Virus record (IMG/VR): IMGVR_UViG_3300025887_000011
Coordinates: 27,808 to 91,807 of that record
From: a virus
DNA length: 64,000 bases
Reading direction: 5' to 3' (one strand)
Part shown: positions 34,131-44,212 of the stretch, piece by piece
Layout: the number at the start of each line of letters is the position of its first letter
How positions within the stretch are numbered: position 1 is the first letter of the stretch
The notes under the pieces: model-generated
Database searches by the model: none
The model's input: the letters and a program-made list of their open reading frames with translations, nothing else
What the model was told of the DNA's origin: nothing
Made by a program: the position numbers and the translations under genes

Positions 34131-37100
34131 TATACTCCTCTTCTAAGTGTTCCTCCAAGTCTCTTCTCTTCATTTATAACCTTAAGAACCTGATCTCTTA
34201 TAAGTTTTGCAATTTTAATGTTGTCATCTTCTTCTTGAGATCCAGTACTTTTTTCTTCGCTATTAGAACCATCACTATTCACCGTTATGGTTATCGCCCC
34301 AGTTGATTCTTTAGTAGCTTTTATTAACTCGTCTAATCTATCTATAACTTCTTCTTGGTTTTCTGGTTCTACTGAAGAAGAATCTCCAGCGTTAAGTTTT
34401 TCTAAGGAAGATTGACCTAATCGACTTGCCGCAGAACTATTTACCACAAACTCTCCACCAGAAAGCATTGTTGGCACTGTATCAATTCCAGGAGCATCTT
34501 GAACTCTTCCTCCAGTAGCAAACCCTTTAGGAGGAAGAAGTCCTCCATTTCCCGATGCCGCAAGACTAAAGAAGTAATCCTGAATCTTTTGGTATAAACT
34601 TTTTTCTATGTCTGAGTTCCTAGAAGGCAAAGTAGATTCAAGAGCTGCGCCTTCACCATAAACAGGGCTTGAAACTTTACCTGCGCTATATTTTCTTATT
34701 GAGTTATCGCTTGAAGCTTTTAAAGCATCTATACTAAGCTGGTCAACTTGAGAGGCTTTTATCGAAGACAATATAGCTTGATTTCTGCTTGTTGATAAAG
34801 TTTTATCTCCAGATATTTGAGATCCTCTTCCGTCTATAATAGCTTGTACAGCTGGGTTTTTGGCAGTAAATCCATATTTTCCAGAATTTGATGTAAACTC
34901 TCCAGATTTGAAAAAGTCTATAGCAGCTGGAGATGTTGAATTTTTTAAGAAATAATTACCTAACCCCTGCTGATTAACAGTCCCTCTATTATTAAAAAAG
35001 TTTGTTAAGCCTCCGTATGTTTGTTCTCCACCGCCATTTAAAGTTCCTCCACCAAAAGCTCCTCTTACTCCAGTCCAAAATTTACTACCTGCAGATAGTG
35101 TTTCCCCAGAGGCAGCTGCTTGTTGTGTAGCTCCTGATATTGCATTCTGAGCACCTGTTGCTGCAACATTTACACCATAGCTAATTACTGCACTTGCTAC
35201 TGTGGATATTATAGCTTTTTTGAATTCTTCTTTTGCTCTTTTATTTTCTGCATCTATCTGAGCTCTTAAATCGTCATCTCTAATAGCTAAATCAAAAGCT
35301 TGTCTTTTTGCGTCTTGAGTAGCTAGTTGAATAGGAGTTCCTGCTTTTCTTCCAAAGTTTGTTAACCTAAGGCTTTCTGGTTCAAGATCAATAAATGCTG
35401 CATTACTTTTTTGATCGCCGCCAATAAAATCAGTAGCTCCATTTGTAAACCCTTGAGTCGCAAAGTTCCTCAAAGCTTCCGCTCCGCTTATTTTTCCAGA
35501 TCCTCTTAATCCTGGAGCGAAATAATTTCCAGTTCCTGTTTGAGTTGGTATTTTATCACGATCAACAATACCACCTTCAGCAAATTGACCGATGTTTCCA
35601 CTGTTTATATCATCAAGAAGTTTCGTGCCGTATTTTTCAACAGACTTTTTCTTAACGACATACTCTCCAGACATTAACAAAGCTGGAACATCGTCCTTGC
35701 TTCCAGAACCTCCGCTCACCGAACCTCCAGAGCTATACCCACCTGCACTGAAAGCATTTACGAAAGCATTTCCTTGGCCTCCTCCTCCTCCTATAATATT
35801 GGCTATTCCACCAATTGCATTCTTTAAATTTGTTCTTGTAAGCTCTTTCAAGAAGCTTGTGGCAGCATCTCTTAATGTTTCTTTTAAATCTTTTCCTTCT
35901 ACAATGGCCGCTTCTATTCCATTTACAATTGCATCTGTAAAATCAACAGCTCCTTTTACTAGCGTATTATTAATATTTTGTACAGCTTCTGGTCCGTCTA
36001 CAGAAAGTTCATCTAAGATTCTTTCTGTAACTTTTTCTGGTTTATTCTTCTGAGCTGCGATTTGTTTTCTCAACTCTTGCAACTCATCTCGACCTTCCTT
36101 AGTTAAAGTCCCCTTACTTTCTTGTTCTGTAAGAGCTTTCGACTTTTGCAACAAATCAAATATTAATAGTCTATCATCGTATTCTCTTTGAAGCTTTCTT
36201 CTTTGAGCCGTGCTTGTTGACTCTATTAAGTCTAATTCAAGTTGATAGTAAGCTCCTAACCTTTGTTGATCAAGCTGTGTTTGTATATCAACATCACTAA
36301 GCCCCTCGTTTCTTCTTGTGATATCTTCTGTCTCGGCCGCTCCAGAAAATTCGGTCCTAGGTTGTATTGGGGTTTGGGTTTCAGAACCGAAACCAAAGAA
36401 GCTTTTTATTTTATTGAAAGCTTTTTTAATAAAGTCTAAGATACCAGAGAAACTTTTTAATGATTCTATTACTGTATTGGTTTCTGTATTTTGGTTTCGT
36501 TGAGCTTCTAATGCTGTTCTCTGGGTCTCTAGTTTTTCTTTTTCTACTTTTGCTGCTTTTTTCTGATCGTCTGTAGATTCAGTATCATTTATAACAGAAT
36601 CTAATTGAGTTATTCTTGTGGTTAAGTTTTCAGAAGCTACATTCAAGCGAGAAAAACCGTCAACAACGCCGCTTACAAAAGAACCTATACTACTAAATTG
36701 TCTAGACGACTGTGTTATAGGGTCTTGTCTATCAGGGCTTGAGATTCCCGCTTGTGTATTCTGAGGATTAGCGTTAGGTCCGAATGTAGAAAGAATCTGT
36801 TTTGTTTTTTCCAACTCTATTCTTAATTTTTCTTGAAGTACGATTTCTTCCTGCCTAAGCTTGTTTAATAACTTTAATCTTTCCCCTTTTTCTGATTCTG
36901 CCCCAATAATATCTACGCCATCACCAGCATTTGGGTTTGCCCTAAACACTTCGCCGCTTCTTAAGTTTGTTTCCGCAGGAGTTGGGAAATCTCCAAGCCT
37001 TCCAGCATCAAAATTATTTCTAAAATTGGAAGCACTGCTATCTTCTGTCACTGATTCAATAGCCGAGCTAAAACCCTGCACTGCTACCGCTGACTGAGCT

Positions 37101-40100
37101 AGCCTTTGACTTAAATCTGCTAAATCTTTTTTAGCTTTAACTTCATTGCCTCCTTCAGCCAAGAAAAGTTTTTGTCTTGCTTCTTCAATAGTAATAGTCC
37201 CAGCTATAGCTTTTTTATATAATTCTACAGTAGCGTTTAACGCTTCAAACTCTTTTGCATTTTCTGATATTTTTTTATTTATAGATTCTAAATCTATAGT
37301 TCTTGTAGTAGCGCCAAACTGAGAATTATCAACTTTTCGGCTTGAAATCTTATTTCTTTCTTTTATCAAGTCAAGCCCTCGTCCTCTAATTTTTTCTAAT
37401 TCTAGTGCTGGAGTTTGAGCTTCTTGTTTTAAAAGTTTTCTTTTTTCTTTTTCTTCTGGGCTATTCTCTTTAGCTTCTGTTTCTGCTTTCTTAAGATACT
37501 CAAGTAATTTATTTATAGCCGTACTAAATGTAGAGGCGTTATTTGTTTGTTGGTTTAGTATTTCTCTATTCTTGTTTTCGGTATCTTCAAGGAATTTTTG
37601 CCTAGCTGCAGTTTGCTTAGTTAATTCATTATTAAGCAATTCAGACAAAGCTTGTATTTCCCCTGGTCCTTGTCTTACTTGACCATCTGCATCAGGACGA
37701 GTGAGATTGTTGATGGCCTCTCTTATTCCTTTTTCGTTTAATATCCCAGTATCTCTAGCTGTTTGTAAAAAATCTTTTTGTATTTTTTCTAAACGGTCAA
37801 ATCTTTTTATATTTATATTGTTTTCTTCTTTTCTTCTTGCGTTTGTTGACTTAACGACATCCAAAACAGAAGGGGCTTGCCCTCCTCCAAAAATCCTAGA
37901 TGTGGATTTTTCGCTTCTGTCTATAGCTATGTTTGAAGCTTCTAACCTTGATTTGGTTATTTGGTTTTGTGTGTTAAGGCTTTGTTGAAGTATTCTTTCT
38001 TCTTCTTTGATTATATCTACCCTGTCTTTATATACAGCATTCTGAGCTTGAGCGACTTCTTCGGCAGCTCTTTGAATTTGCAATGTTTTTTGTTGCTGCT
38101 CTATTTGAGCTTTTAAATTATCAACAATTTCTTTTGATAATGTTTCTTGTCCAGTAAATGCAAGTAGAGCGGCTTCTAAAGGTTTAGCAAAATCATCAGA
38201 AAATCCAGTCTCCGAAAGATCTAGTTTGGCAATTTCGTCTATAGTAGCCTTAATAACAAGAAACCTATCCTGACCTATCTTCTTATCTTGATCACCCTCT
38301 AATAACTCTTTTACTTTTTTATTATCAAGTATAGTTTTTGAAATTAAAGCGTTTATTTCTTGAGCGCCTTCTCTTTGAGCTTTTATAGACCTTAATTGCA
38401 AATCAAGTTCTAGCTGTTTGTTTTTAGATGTGTTTAAAGATATTTTTTGTAACTCTAGTTCAGCTTCTTTTCTTGTTTTTACGCTAGATATTATTTTGCT
38501 TTCAGCCAAAGCACCTTTGATCTGGATATTGAGTATTTCGGCTCTAAGCTTTACAATATCTTCTAGTTCTTCTTTTTCTGCTTTGACTATATCAAAAACT
38601 TGCTTGCTTAAATCTCTTTGCTGTTTAACAAGCTCTTTTATCTTCTTGTCGTCACCAGTAAGCTGGGCTTTAAGTAGGTCAGCGCTAGCAGCTTCTAGCT
38701 TCTTTATTTCTTCTGAAGCAACGCCACCTTTTACTAAATCGACAAGTTCTTTTACTTGAGATGCATCTGTTAAATCTGCTGAAGTAAGTTTAACATCATC
38801 AACTAAGTTGAGAATACCTCTTGTAAAGTTTTCTTGGCTTGTCTCTACAAGACTTTTTATAGCACCATCATCTATATCTAAGTTTGATGTATTTATGCCA
38901 GATATATCTAGAGCTCCAGAACCTCTTTGCGCTTTTCTAAATAGCTCTGCTCTAAGCTTTTCAGGGTCTTCTATGTTTTTTAGTTTCGGGTCTTTTAACT
39001 CAGCTTCTCTTCTGCTTACTTGAGTTAAAATTTGAGTACCAGTTTGGGCAAAAGTGTTTTGGCCACCTTGGCCTTTAAGTAGATTTTGGTCTAAACTGTC
39101 GCCAAACTTTTCTAAGCTTTTAGCGGCTTTTTCAGCTGGGCTATCAATGACCCCAAGTTTTTCTAGAAGTTTTGTGCCTAATTTAGTAAAAAATCCTCCT
39201 AAATCAAAACCAAATAATTTAAGCGCCGAGTTGACCGCTTGAAAGCCAACTACAAGAGGCCCTATAAGAGGAACAAGTCTAGAAAACAAACCTACTGTTT
39301 TTCCTACAAAAGGTCCAGCTTTACCAATTAAGGAAAAAACTTTTGCAATTCCTTTTGAAGATGTTTTTGTAAAAGCATCTGCACCCGATCCTCTTCTTAA
39401 TGAAGCTGCAGCGCCTTTTCTTCCAAATAGTTCTACGGTTTTCCCAAAGCTTTTTCCCTGTTCATTTCCAAACCTTTTGATAAAATCTGTGCTTGATTCT
39501 CCCTTTTCTTTACCTAGAGATTTTTGATCTAACCCTAGAGACTGTATTCCTTGAATGAGAAGAACAGTTCTTGCCGCACCAGCTCCAGCTTCAGCGAGTT
39601 GTTTACCAGCGCCTTCAGCAGTTTCGGCGAAAGCTTGAAGTGTGCTCGCTGTTGTGAATGCTGCACTGCCAAGAACTAAAAACGATTGTAAGCTTTTTTC
39701 TTGAGTTTTTTCTGCTGCACCTTCACCGCCTCTTTGAACTAAACGTTCTTTTGCTGCTGTTTTTAAAGATTCTTTATTGGCTTTCCCTCCAGCTTTACTA
39801 AGGTTTTTTATTTCTGGACTGCTTCCATTAAGATTTTTTACTAACTCATCTATTTTTTCGTTAGCTTCTTTTTGGGTTATTACTTTATCTTTAGTATCTT
39901 TTACTATAACATCTAAAGACTTATTGAAATCTCCCAGTGTTCCTTTTAAGGAATCAAGTTCTTTTTGTATTCCTTGAGCTTCAATACCCCCACCTTGACC
40001 TCTTGATTCCAGTGTTGATTGAGCTTGAATTAATTCTAATGGATTTCTGGTTCCAGTTTTAGCTGCAAAATTTGGTATGTAACCTAAAGATGCGTTTCTT

Positions 40101-43100
40101 GGTATTCTCCCAGTAGGTTCATCTCTGGTATTGGTTACAGCAAGGCCATTTGGGTTTTTGCTGTTTCTTAATTTGCCGTTTTGATTTATTCTTATCTGGT
40201 TAACAGGAACTCCTGCTTGCTGCTCTCTTTCGATAGCTTCATCAATAGGACTTTTTCTGTTTGCAAAATTGGGGATATATCCTCCAGCAGAACTTTTCTT
40301 AGTCTTTTTTTGATCAGGATTTAATATATTTTTCCTAACAAAAGATAAGGCTTTAGTTTTTGTATCTTCATCATTAAATACTTTTTTAGCAACATCTCTT
40401 ACTTGCTTGCTTCCTTTGAAGTTTGTTTCCCCACCCCTCTTGCTTTCTCCTTTTAGGGCTTTGATTCCAAAGATATCCTGTATTGCCTCTGAATTTTGAA
40501 AGTCAAACGGTCTGCCTTGTTCTGATTGGTCAAAAACTTTAGAAATATCAGAGAAGCTATTCAAAGCCACCTTACTTGCAGCTTCAAAAAGATTTCCTTC
40601 TGTTGCGGATGGAAGTATTTGTTTTCCTTTTAATTCTTTCTGTAATGCTTGGCTAAACTGGCCGCCGCTTGCTGGATCAAAAAATCCCCCATATAAATCG
40701 CCAGCTAAATTAACTATACCTTCAGCAAAGAATGAGTTTATTCCTTTAGTTAAACCTTCGATATCTTGACCTCCAGGAGTATTTGTAGCATAAAGATTTG
40801 TTAGGTTTATTTTTTTCTTCAACTGCTCTTCGCTCAGTGTCTTGTCGTCCTTAAACTGACTTATGTCTGCAAGTTTTATAGGAGGGGTATCAAAATCAGC
40901 AACATTTCTAGGTCCTTCGAATCTTGGTGATATTAAAGCAATTCCACCGAGTTTTTTGGTGTCTATAGAATATGTTTTTGCACTATCAAATTCAGCCTTT
41001 CCGCTTTTGCTGGCAGCATTAGCATTTCTTGCGACTTTGAATTTGCCTGTAGTTTGGTTAAATAACTGAGAGGTGTTAAATTCTTTTGTGTTTGTGCCGT
41101 CGTTAAATTCATAAGCTCGTCGACCTGGAATCTTTTTTACAAACGTGCTCTTTTCAAACTCTTCTAAGTTTGTTGCTCCTGTTTTCGCTATTGCTTGAGC
41201 AACGCCGAATCCACCAGCATAGTTGGGTATATAACCTCTAGCTGCATTTAATTGTTTTGCGCCTTCTGGAACACCAAATTTTTCAACCATATCGCGGTTG
41301 AATATTGCGTCTCCTCCTCCAGCATAATCACGAACAATATACTCGCTATCGTTAGCGACCATTGTTCCAGTTTTACCTGCTCCAAATTTAAAATCGTCTA
41401 TTATTACCGTCTTTGCGGAATTAGGAGCTTTTCCTACTCCCTTTGATATATCTGACTTCTCTTTATTTATTGGAAGGAATCCATCTGCAGCGTTGGCTAC
41501 ATAACCACCAGCACCAGTAGCGCCAGTAGATACTGTTTTTGTTTGAGCATTTCTAAAGGATTTGGTATTGCCTAAGACGGTCTTAGATATATTAGTTGAT
41601 ATTTTATTTACCTTCTCAAGACTAGCAAGCTGCTCTTTAACAGCTAGAGTAATAAGTTCCGCTTGTTTAAGTCTTTTCTCTTCAGAAGTTAAAGAAGAAT
41701 TCTCTATTTTAAGTATAGCATTTCTAATATCTTTATCTTGAAGTAACGTAGATACTATATTTTTTTGAGTGTTTTCTAATTCTTTGGCAAATTTATTAAG
41801 ACCAAGAAATGTTTTAAAAGAGTCTATTCCAAATGAAGCTAATTTTTTGCTTAAGACAAAAATAACAGCAACAACTGCCGCAAGGCCAATTTTTATAGCC
41901 GAATCAGCAAACCCTTTAAACAATGAAGATGCAAGATCACTACCTGATATTCTTTCGCCTAATCCTCTTAGTGCATCTATAAAACCATTTAACCCAGAAA
42001 GTAACTCTTTAAATGGGTCTATTATACCAAGCTCTCCAAATTGACTGGCTAACTCTTCTATATTAACTTTTGTAAGATTTATTCCAGCGGCTAATGTTTG
42101 GTTTAAAATTATATTCTTTTTATATGCTTCGTCTGAAGCATTAGCGAATGATTCTGTAGCTGCAACAGCAACTGAAGACTGACTATTATAATCAGCTAGA
42201 GCAGCAAGCAAAGGTGCTATCTGGAAACCTCCACCAATTTTCTCAGTAATCGATCTTACTTCTACATCACTTAAACCATCTAATTGTTTAGCAAGACCAG
42301 CAATTAGCTGTGTCGCTGGTTTTATCTTTCCTTGTAAATCAGTAACTTCAACACCAACACTTCTTAACAATTCTAAGTTATCTGCTCGTCCAATACGAGT
42401 AAATATAGTTTTAAATGAGTTTCCGATGACAGCTCCACCACGGGCAGTTCTTTGCTGGACAGCAGTAATAATACCTCCAAGCTCATCGATGCTAACTCCA
42501 GCCTGTTCAGCTACAGAAGCTGAACGTTTAAATCCTTCAATAAGATCTCTCTCTGAAACGGCAAATTTGTTCGCGGCGTTACTTATTTTATTTAAAACAT
42601 CACCCGTACTCAGACCAGCCTTAGAAAAACTGTTAACGGCAGCTGTTAATCCAGAAACGGCATCAGCAGCACTAAGACCAGAAAGTCTAGATAGTATTAA
42701 AGAATCGTTAAGCCTCTTTACTACATCTTCAGTTCCTAAACCCTGTCTTGAAAGTTCTAAAGCAGCATTAGATACTACATCAAAAGATTGCCCAGTTTCC
42801 TTAGCTATTTGGAATATAGATCCTTTAAGGCTATCTAATCCTTCTGCGTTAGTATTTAGGATCGAGTTTATTTTGGCTAGGTTAGCCTCTACTTCAATAG
42901 TAACATTAACTAGACCTTTAAAAGACTGAACCAATCCATTGATTATACCAACAGAAGCACCAAAGGCAAGAACTCGAGCATTTGAAGCTTCAATCGATTT
43001 AGTAAACTCATCTGCTTGACCAGTAATTCTTCCAAGAGGTTGAGATAGTGCATTTATATCTTTTGCACTAGAACCTAGATCAACTTTGAAGTTTCTCCCT

Positions 43101-43189
43101 GCTTTTTTAGCGACATCGCTAAACTGTCTTTCGAGTTGAGTTGCGTTCTGTAAAGACGCTTTTACTGATACATTAATCGATTCTGGCAT
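34130..43189 (-). CDS. tail tape measure protein (TP901-type)
   Basis: A 3019-residue tape measure protein. The N-terminal 300 residues match the TP901 tail minor protein domain: AFGASVGIINGLVQSFKGLV, TGQSFDVVSNAALELSRQGL, SGLSAADAVSGLTAAVNSFS, GGAVIGNSFKTIFTRIGR. A hydrophobic segment (KIGLAAVVAVIFVLS) lies near 433. Three GYIPN(F/Y)A motifs occur near residues 650, 968 and 1031. The centre is a long coiled-coil region. Two 'M-x-SGE(Y/F)VV' motifs lie near 2503 and 2906. With about 0.15 nm per residue the tail would be near 450 nm, an inference. It overlaps the next gene by 1 nt. Its leader contains GGACAAAAGGTT before the ATG. Confidence 0.95.
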   Translation of the reverse strand: MPESINVSVKASLQNATQLERQFSDVAKKAGRNFKVDLGSSAKDINALSQPLGRITGQADEFTKSIEASNARVLAFGASVGIINGLVQSFKGLVNVTIEVEANLAKINSILNTNAEGLDSLKGSIFQIAKETGQSFDVVSNAALELSRQGLGTEDVVKRLNDSLILSRLSGLSAADAVSGLTAAVNSFSKAGLSTGDVLNKISNAANKFAVSERDLIEGFKRSASVAEQAGVSIDELGGIITAVQQRTARGGAVIGNSFKTIFTRIGRADNLELLRSVGVEVTDLQGKIKPATQLIAGLAKQLDGLSDVEVRSITEKIGGGFQIAPLLAALADYNSQSSVAVAATESFANASDEAYKKNIILNQTLAAGINLTKVNIEELASQFGELGIIDPFKELLSGLNGFIDALRGLGERISGSDLASSLFKGFADSAIKIGLAAVVAVIFVLSKKLASFGIDSFKTFLGLNKFAKELENTQKNIVSTLLQDKDIRNAILKIENSSLTSEEKRLKQAELITLAVKEQLASLEKVNKISTNISKTVLGNTKSFRNAQTKTVSTGATGAGGYVANAADGFLPINKEKSDISKGVGKAPNSAKTVIIDDFKFGAGKTGTMVANDSEYIVRDYAGGGDAIFNRDMVEKFGVPEGAKQLNAARGYIPNYAGGFGVAQAIAKTGATNLEEFEKSTFVKKIPGRRAYEFNDGTNTKEFNTSQLFNQTTGKFKVARNANAASKSGKAEFDSAKTYSIDTKKLGGIALISPRFEGPRNVADFDTPPIKLADISQFKDDKTLSEEQLKKKINLTNLYATNTPGGQDIEGLTKGINSFFAEGIVNLAGDLYGGFFDPASGGQFSQALQKELKGKQILPSATEGNLFEAASKVALNSFSDISKVFDQSEQGRPFDFQNSEAIQDIFGIKALKGESKRGGETNFKGSKQVRDVAKKVFNDEDTKTKALSFVRKNILNPDQKKTKKSSAGGYIPNFANRKSPIDEAIEREQQAGVPVNQIRINQNGKLRNSKNPNGLAVTNTRDEPTGRIPRNASLGYIPNFAAKTGTRNPLELIQAQSTLESRGQGGGIEAQGIQKELDSLKGTLGDFNKSLDVIVKDTKDKVITQKEANEKIDELVKNLNGSSPEIKNLSKAGGKANKESLKTAAKERLVQRGGEGAAEKTQEKSLQSFLVLGSAAFTTASTLQAFAETAEGAGKQLAEAGAGAARTVLLIQGIQSLGLDQKSLGKEKGESSTDFIKRFGNEQGKSFGKTVELFGRKGAAASLRRGSGADAFTKTSSKGIAKVFSLIGKAGPFVGKTVGLFSRLVPLIGPLVVGFQAVNSALKLFGFDLGGFFTKLGTKLLEKLGVIDSPAEKAAKSLEKFGDSLDQNLLKGQGGQNTFAQTGTQILTQVSRREAELKDPKLKNIEDPEKLRAELFRKAQRGSGALDISGINTSNLDIDDGAIKSLVETSQENFTRGILNLVDDVKLTSADLTDASQVKELVDLVKGGVASEEIKKLEAASADLLKAQLTGDDKKIKELVKQQRDLSKQVFDIVKAEKEELEDIVKLRAEILNIQIKGALAESKIISSVKTRKEAELELQKISLNTSKNKQLELDLQLRSIKAQREGAQEINALISKTILDNKKVKELLEGDQDKKIGQDRFLVIKATIDEIAKLDLSETGFSDDFAKPLEAALLAFTGQETLSKEIVDNLKAQIEQQQKTLQIQRAAEEVAQAQNAVYKDRVDIIKEEERILQQSLNTQNQITKSRLEASNIAIDRSEKSTSRIFGGGQAPSVLDVVKSTNARRKEENNINIKRFDRLEKIQKDFLQTARDTGILNEKGIREAINNLTRPDADGQVRQGPGEIQALSELLNNELTKQTAARQKFLEDTENKNREILNQQTNNASTFSTAINKLLEYLKKAETEAKENSPEEKEKRKLLKQEAQTPALELEKIRGRGLDLIKERNKISSRKVDNSQFGATTRTIDLESINKKISENAKEFEALNATVELYKKAIAGTITIEEARQKLFLAEGGNEVKAKKDLADLSQRLAQSAVAVQGFSSAIESVTEDSSASNFRNNFDAGRLGDFPTPAETNLRSGEVFRANPNAGDGVDIIGAESEKGERLKLLNKLRQEEIVLQEKLRIELEKTKQILSTFGPNANPQNTQAGISSPDRQDPITQSSRQFSSIGSFVSGVVDGFSRLNVASENLTTRITQLDSVINDTESTDDQKKAAKVEKEKLETQRTALEAQRNQNTETNTVIESLKSFSGILDFIKKAFNKIKSFFGFGSETQTPIQPRTEFSGAAETEDITRRNEGLSDVDIQTQLDQQRLGAYYQLELDLIESTSTAQRRKLQREYDDRLLIFDLLQKSKALTEQESKGTLTKEGRDELQELRKQIAAQKNKPEKVTERILDELSVDGPEAVQNINNTLVKGAVDFTDAIVNGIEAAIVEGKDLKETLRDAATSFLKELTRTNLKNAIGGIANIIGGGGGQGNAFVNAFSAGGYSSGGSVSGGSGSKDDVPALLMSGEYVVKKKSVEKYGTKLLDDINSGNIGQFAEGGIVDRDKIPTQTGTGNYFAPGLRGSGKISGAEALRNFATQGFTNGATDFIGGDQKSNAAFIDLEPESLRLTNFGRKAGTPIQLATQDAKRQAFDLAIRDDDLRAQIDAENKRAKEEFKKAIISTVASAVISYGVNVAATGAQNAISGATQQAAASGETLSAGSKFWTGVRGAFGGGTLNGGGEQTYGGLTNFFNNRGTVNQQGLGNYFLKNSTSPAAIDFFKSGEFTSNSGKYGFTAKNPAVQAIIDGRGSQISGDKTLSTSRNQAILSSIKASQVDQLSIDALKASSDNSIRKYSAGKVSSPVYGEGAALESTLPSRNSDIEKSLYQKIQDYFFSLAASGNGGLLPPKGFATGGRVQDAPGIDTVPTMLSGGEFVVNSSAASRLGQSSLEKLNAGDSSSVEPENQEEVIDRLDELIKATKESTGAITITVNSDGSNSEEKSTGSQEEDDNIKIAKLIRDQVLKVINEEKRLGGTLRRGV

Positions 43190-43208
43190 AACCTTTTGTC
43201 CTTTAAAG

Positions 43209-43217
43209 GTATTACAC
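43209..43217 (-). promoter_or_regulatory. GTGTAATAC box before tape measure gene
   Basis: GTGTAATAC in the gap before the tape measure gene, 19 nt ahead of its ATG. This is the longest spacing among the eight sites, so it is the weakest example. A CCTTTAAAGG palindrome (43200-43209) overlaps it. Confidence 0.35.
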
Positions 43218-43228
43218 GAAAATAGATA

Positions 43229-44212
43229 TTATTGACCAGCCAATTTCATCATTTGTTCCATATCAAGTTTGCCTCCAGCCTTCTTTATTTCGTCAGATAA
43301 AGAAACTGTATTCACATCGCTCAGATCTTCTACGTCTTCTTTTGTTCCTCCAAATACAGTGGAACCAGCAGCATTTTCATTTATGAAAGGTTTGCCCTTT
43401 TTCCCTTTGGCGGCATTACTTTTGGACTCGGAGTAAGCAAGCAACTTCTCTGGATCATCTCTTATGTTATCAGGTATATCTTCTGTATACTGGAATATGC
43501 TTTGGAATATCCTACCAAATAAAATCAATTTTATTTGAAAAACAGAAAGATAAATTAAAGGTTTACCATAAAAGTCGCTTGGATTTTCACAATAAGATAA
43601 GTACATAGAGAAGAATGGCCTTAATGCAGCTTTTTGAATATTCTCTTCACTAAGCCTTTCATTTATTTCGTTTTGCATTTTTCTCAGAACAAGTAAATCG
43701 ATATCACTCATAGAGTCAAACTCATCTTCTGAGAATGCGTGTGCCGTCAATTCTTTGTCTTTAAAAACAAAATACCTAATCATTTCTACGGCAGACATTG
43801 AGGTAGCATAATCCTCGGCCGTTTTTCCAACCAACTCTTTTCTTTTGGTAAGTAAGTTGTAATAGCTTTCGCTTTTTTCGTCTATGGTCTCTTGTATTTT
43901 AGTTTGACCAGACTTAAGGAAAGTTCCTTTTTTTGTTGATTTTAAATTTTCTATCTCAGTTTCGAGATTCTGAATGTTAAGATCGTCTTCATCGCTCCAA
44001 AGATCATCTTTTTTTAAGTCTTTTAATATTTCATCTTCCTTAGGCAACCCCTTGGAAATAGCGTTTTCTTTATATTTTTCATAGAAAACGTTTAGATATC
44101 TCTGATCTTTCACAGAGAAGTGTTTGAGGTATACGGTTGATCCTTTAAAATTGGATTCGGTATAACCATCAAACACTTCCCCTACAAGAGAGATGAAAAA
44201 TTCTTCATTCAC
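43229..44212 (-). CDS. putative tail assembly protein upstream of tape measure
   Basis: A 327-residue protein directly before the tape measure gene, where siphoviruses encode tail assembly chaperones. It is largely helical and charged, with a coiled-coil-like acidic region (LNIQNLETEIENLKSTKK), a short hydrophobic segment (YLSVFQIKLILFGRIFQSIF) and a Gly/Lys-rich tail. It starts with GTG, overlapping the preceding stop as GTGA. I do not recognise the family. If a chaperone pair is made by frameshifting here, the two frames would need a slippery site near the overlap; I saw none clearly. Confidence 0.6.
   Translation of the reverse strand: MNEEFFISLVGEVFDGYTESNFKGSTVYLKHFSVKDQRYLNVFYEKYKENAISKGLPKEDEILKDLKKDDLWSDEDDLNIQNLETEIENLKSTKKGTFLKSGQTKIQETIDEKSESYYNLLTKRKELVGKTAEDYATSMSAVEMIRYFVFKDKELTAHAFSEDEFDSMSDIDLLVLRKMQNEINERLSEENIQKAALRPFFSMYLSYCENPSDFYGKPLIYLSVFQIKLILFGRIFQSIFQYTEDIPDNIRDDPEKLLAYSESKSNAAKGKKGKPFINENAAGSTVFGGTKEDVEDLSDVNTVSLSDEIKKAGGKLDMEQMMKLAGQ

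Noticed and set aside
35592-36053. Long plus-strand open frame inside the tape measure gene
   Set aside because: It is antisense to a clearly homologous coding region, is Pro/Ser/Phe-rich as expected for a mirror frame and has no own promoter or leader.
42426-42929. Plus-strand open frame of 167 codons opposite the TP901 domain
   Set aside because: The opposite strand encodes a conserved tape measure domain; the composition is that of a shadow frame.
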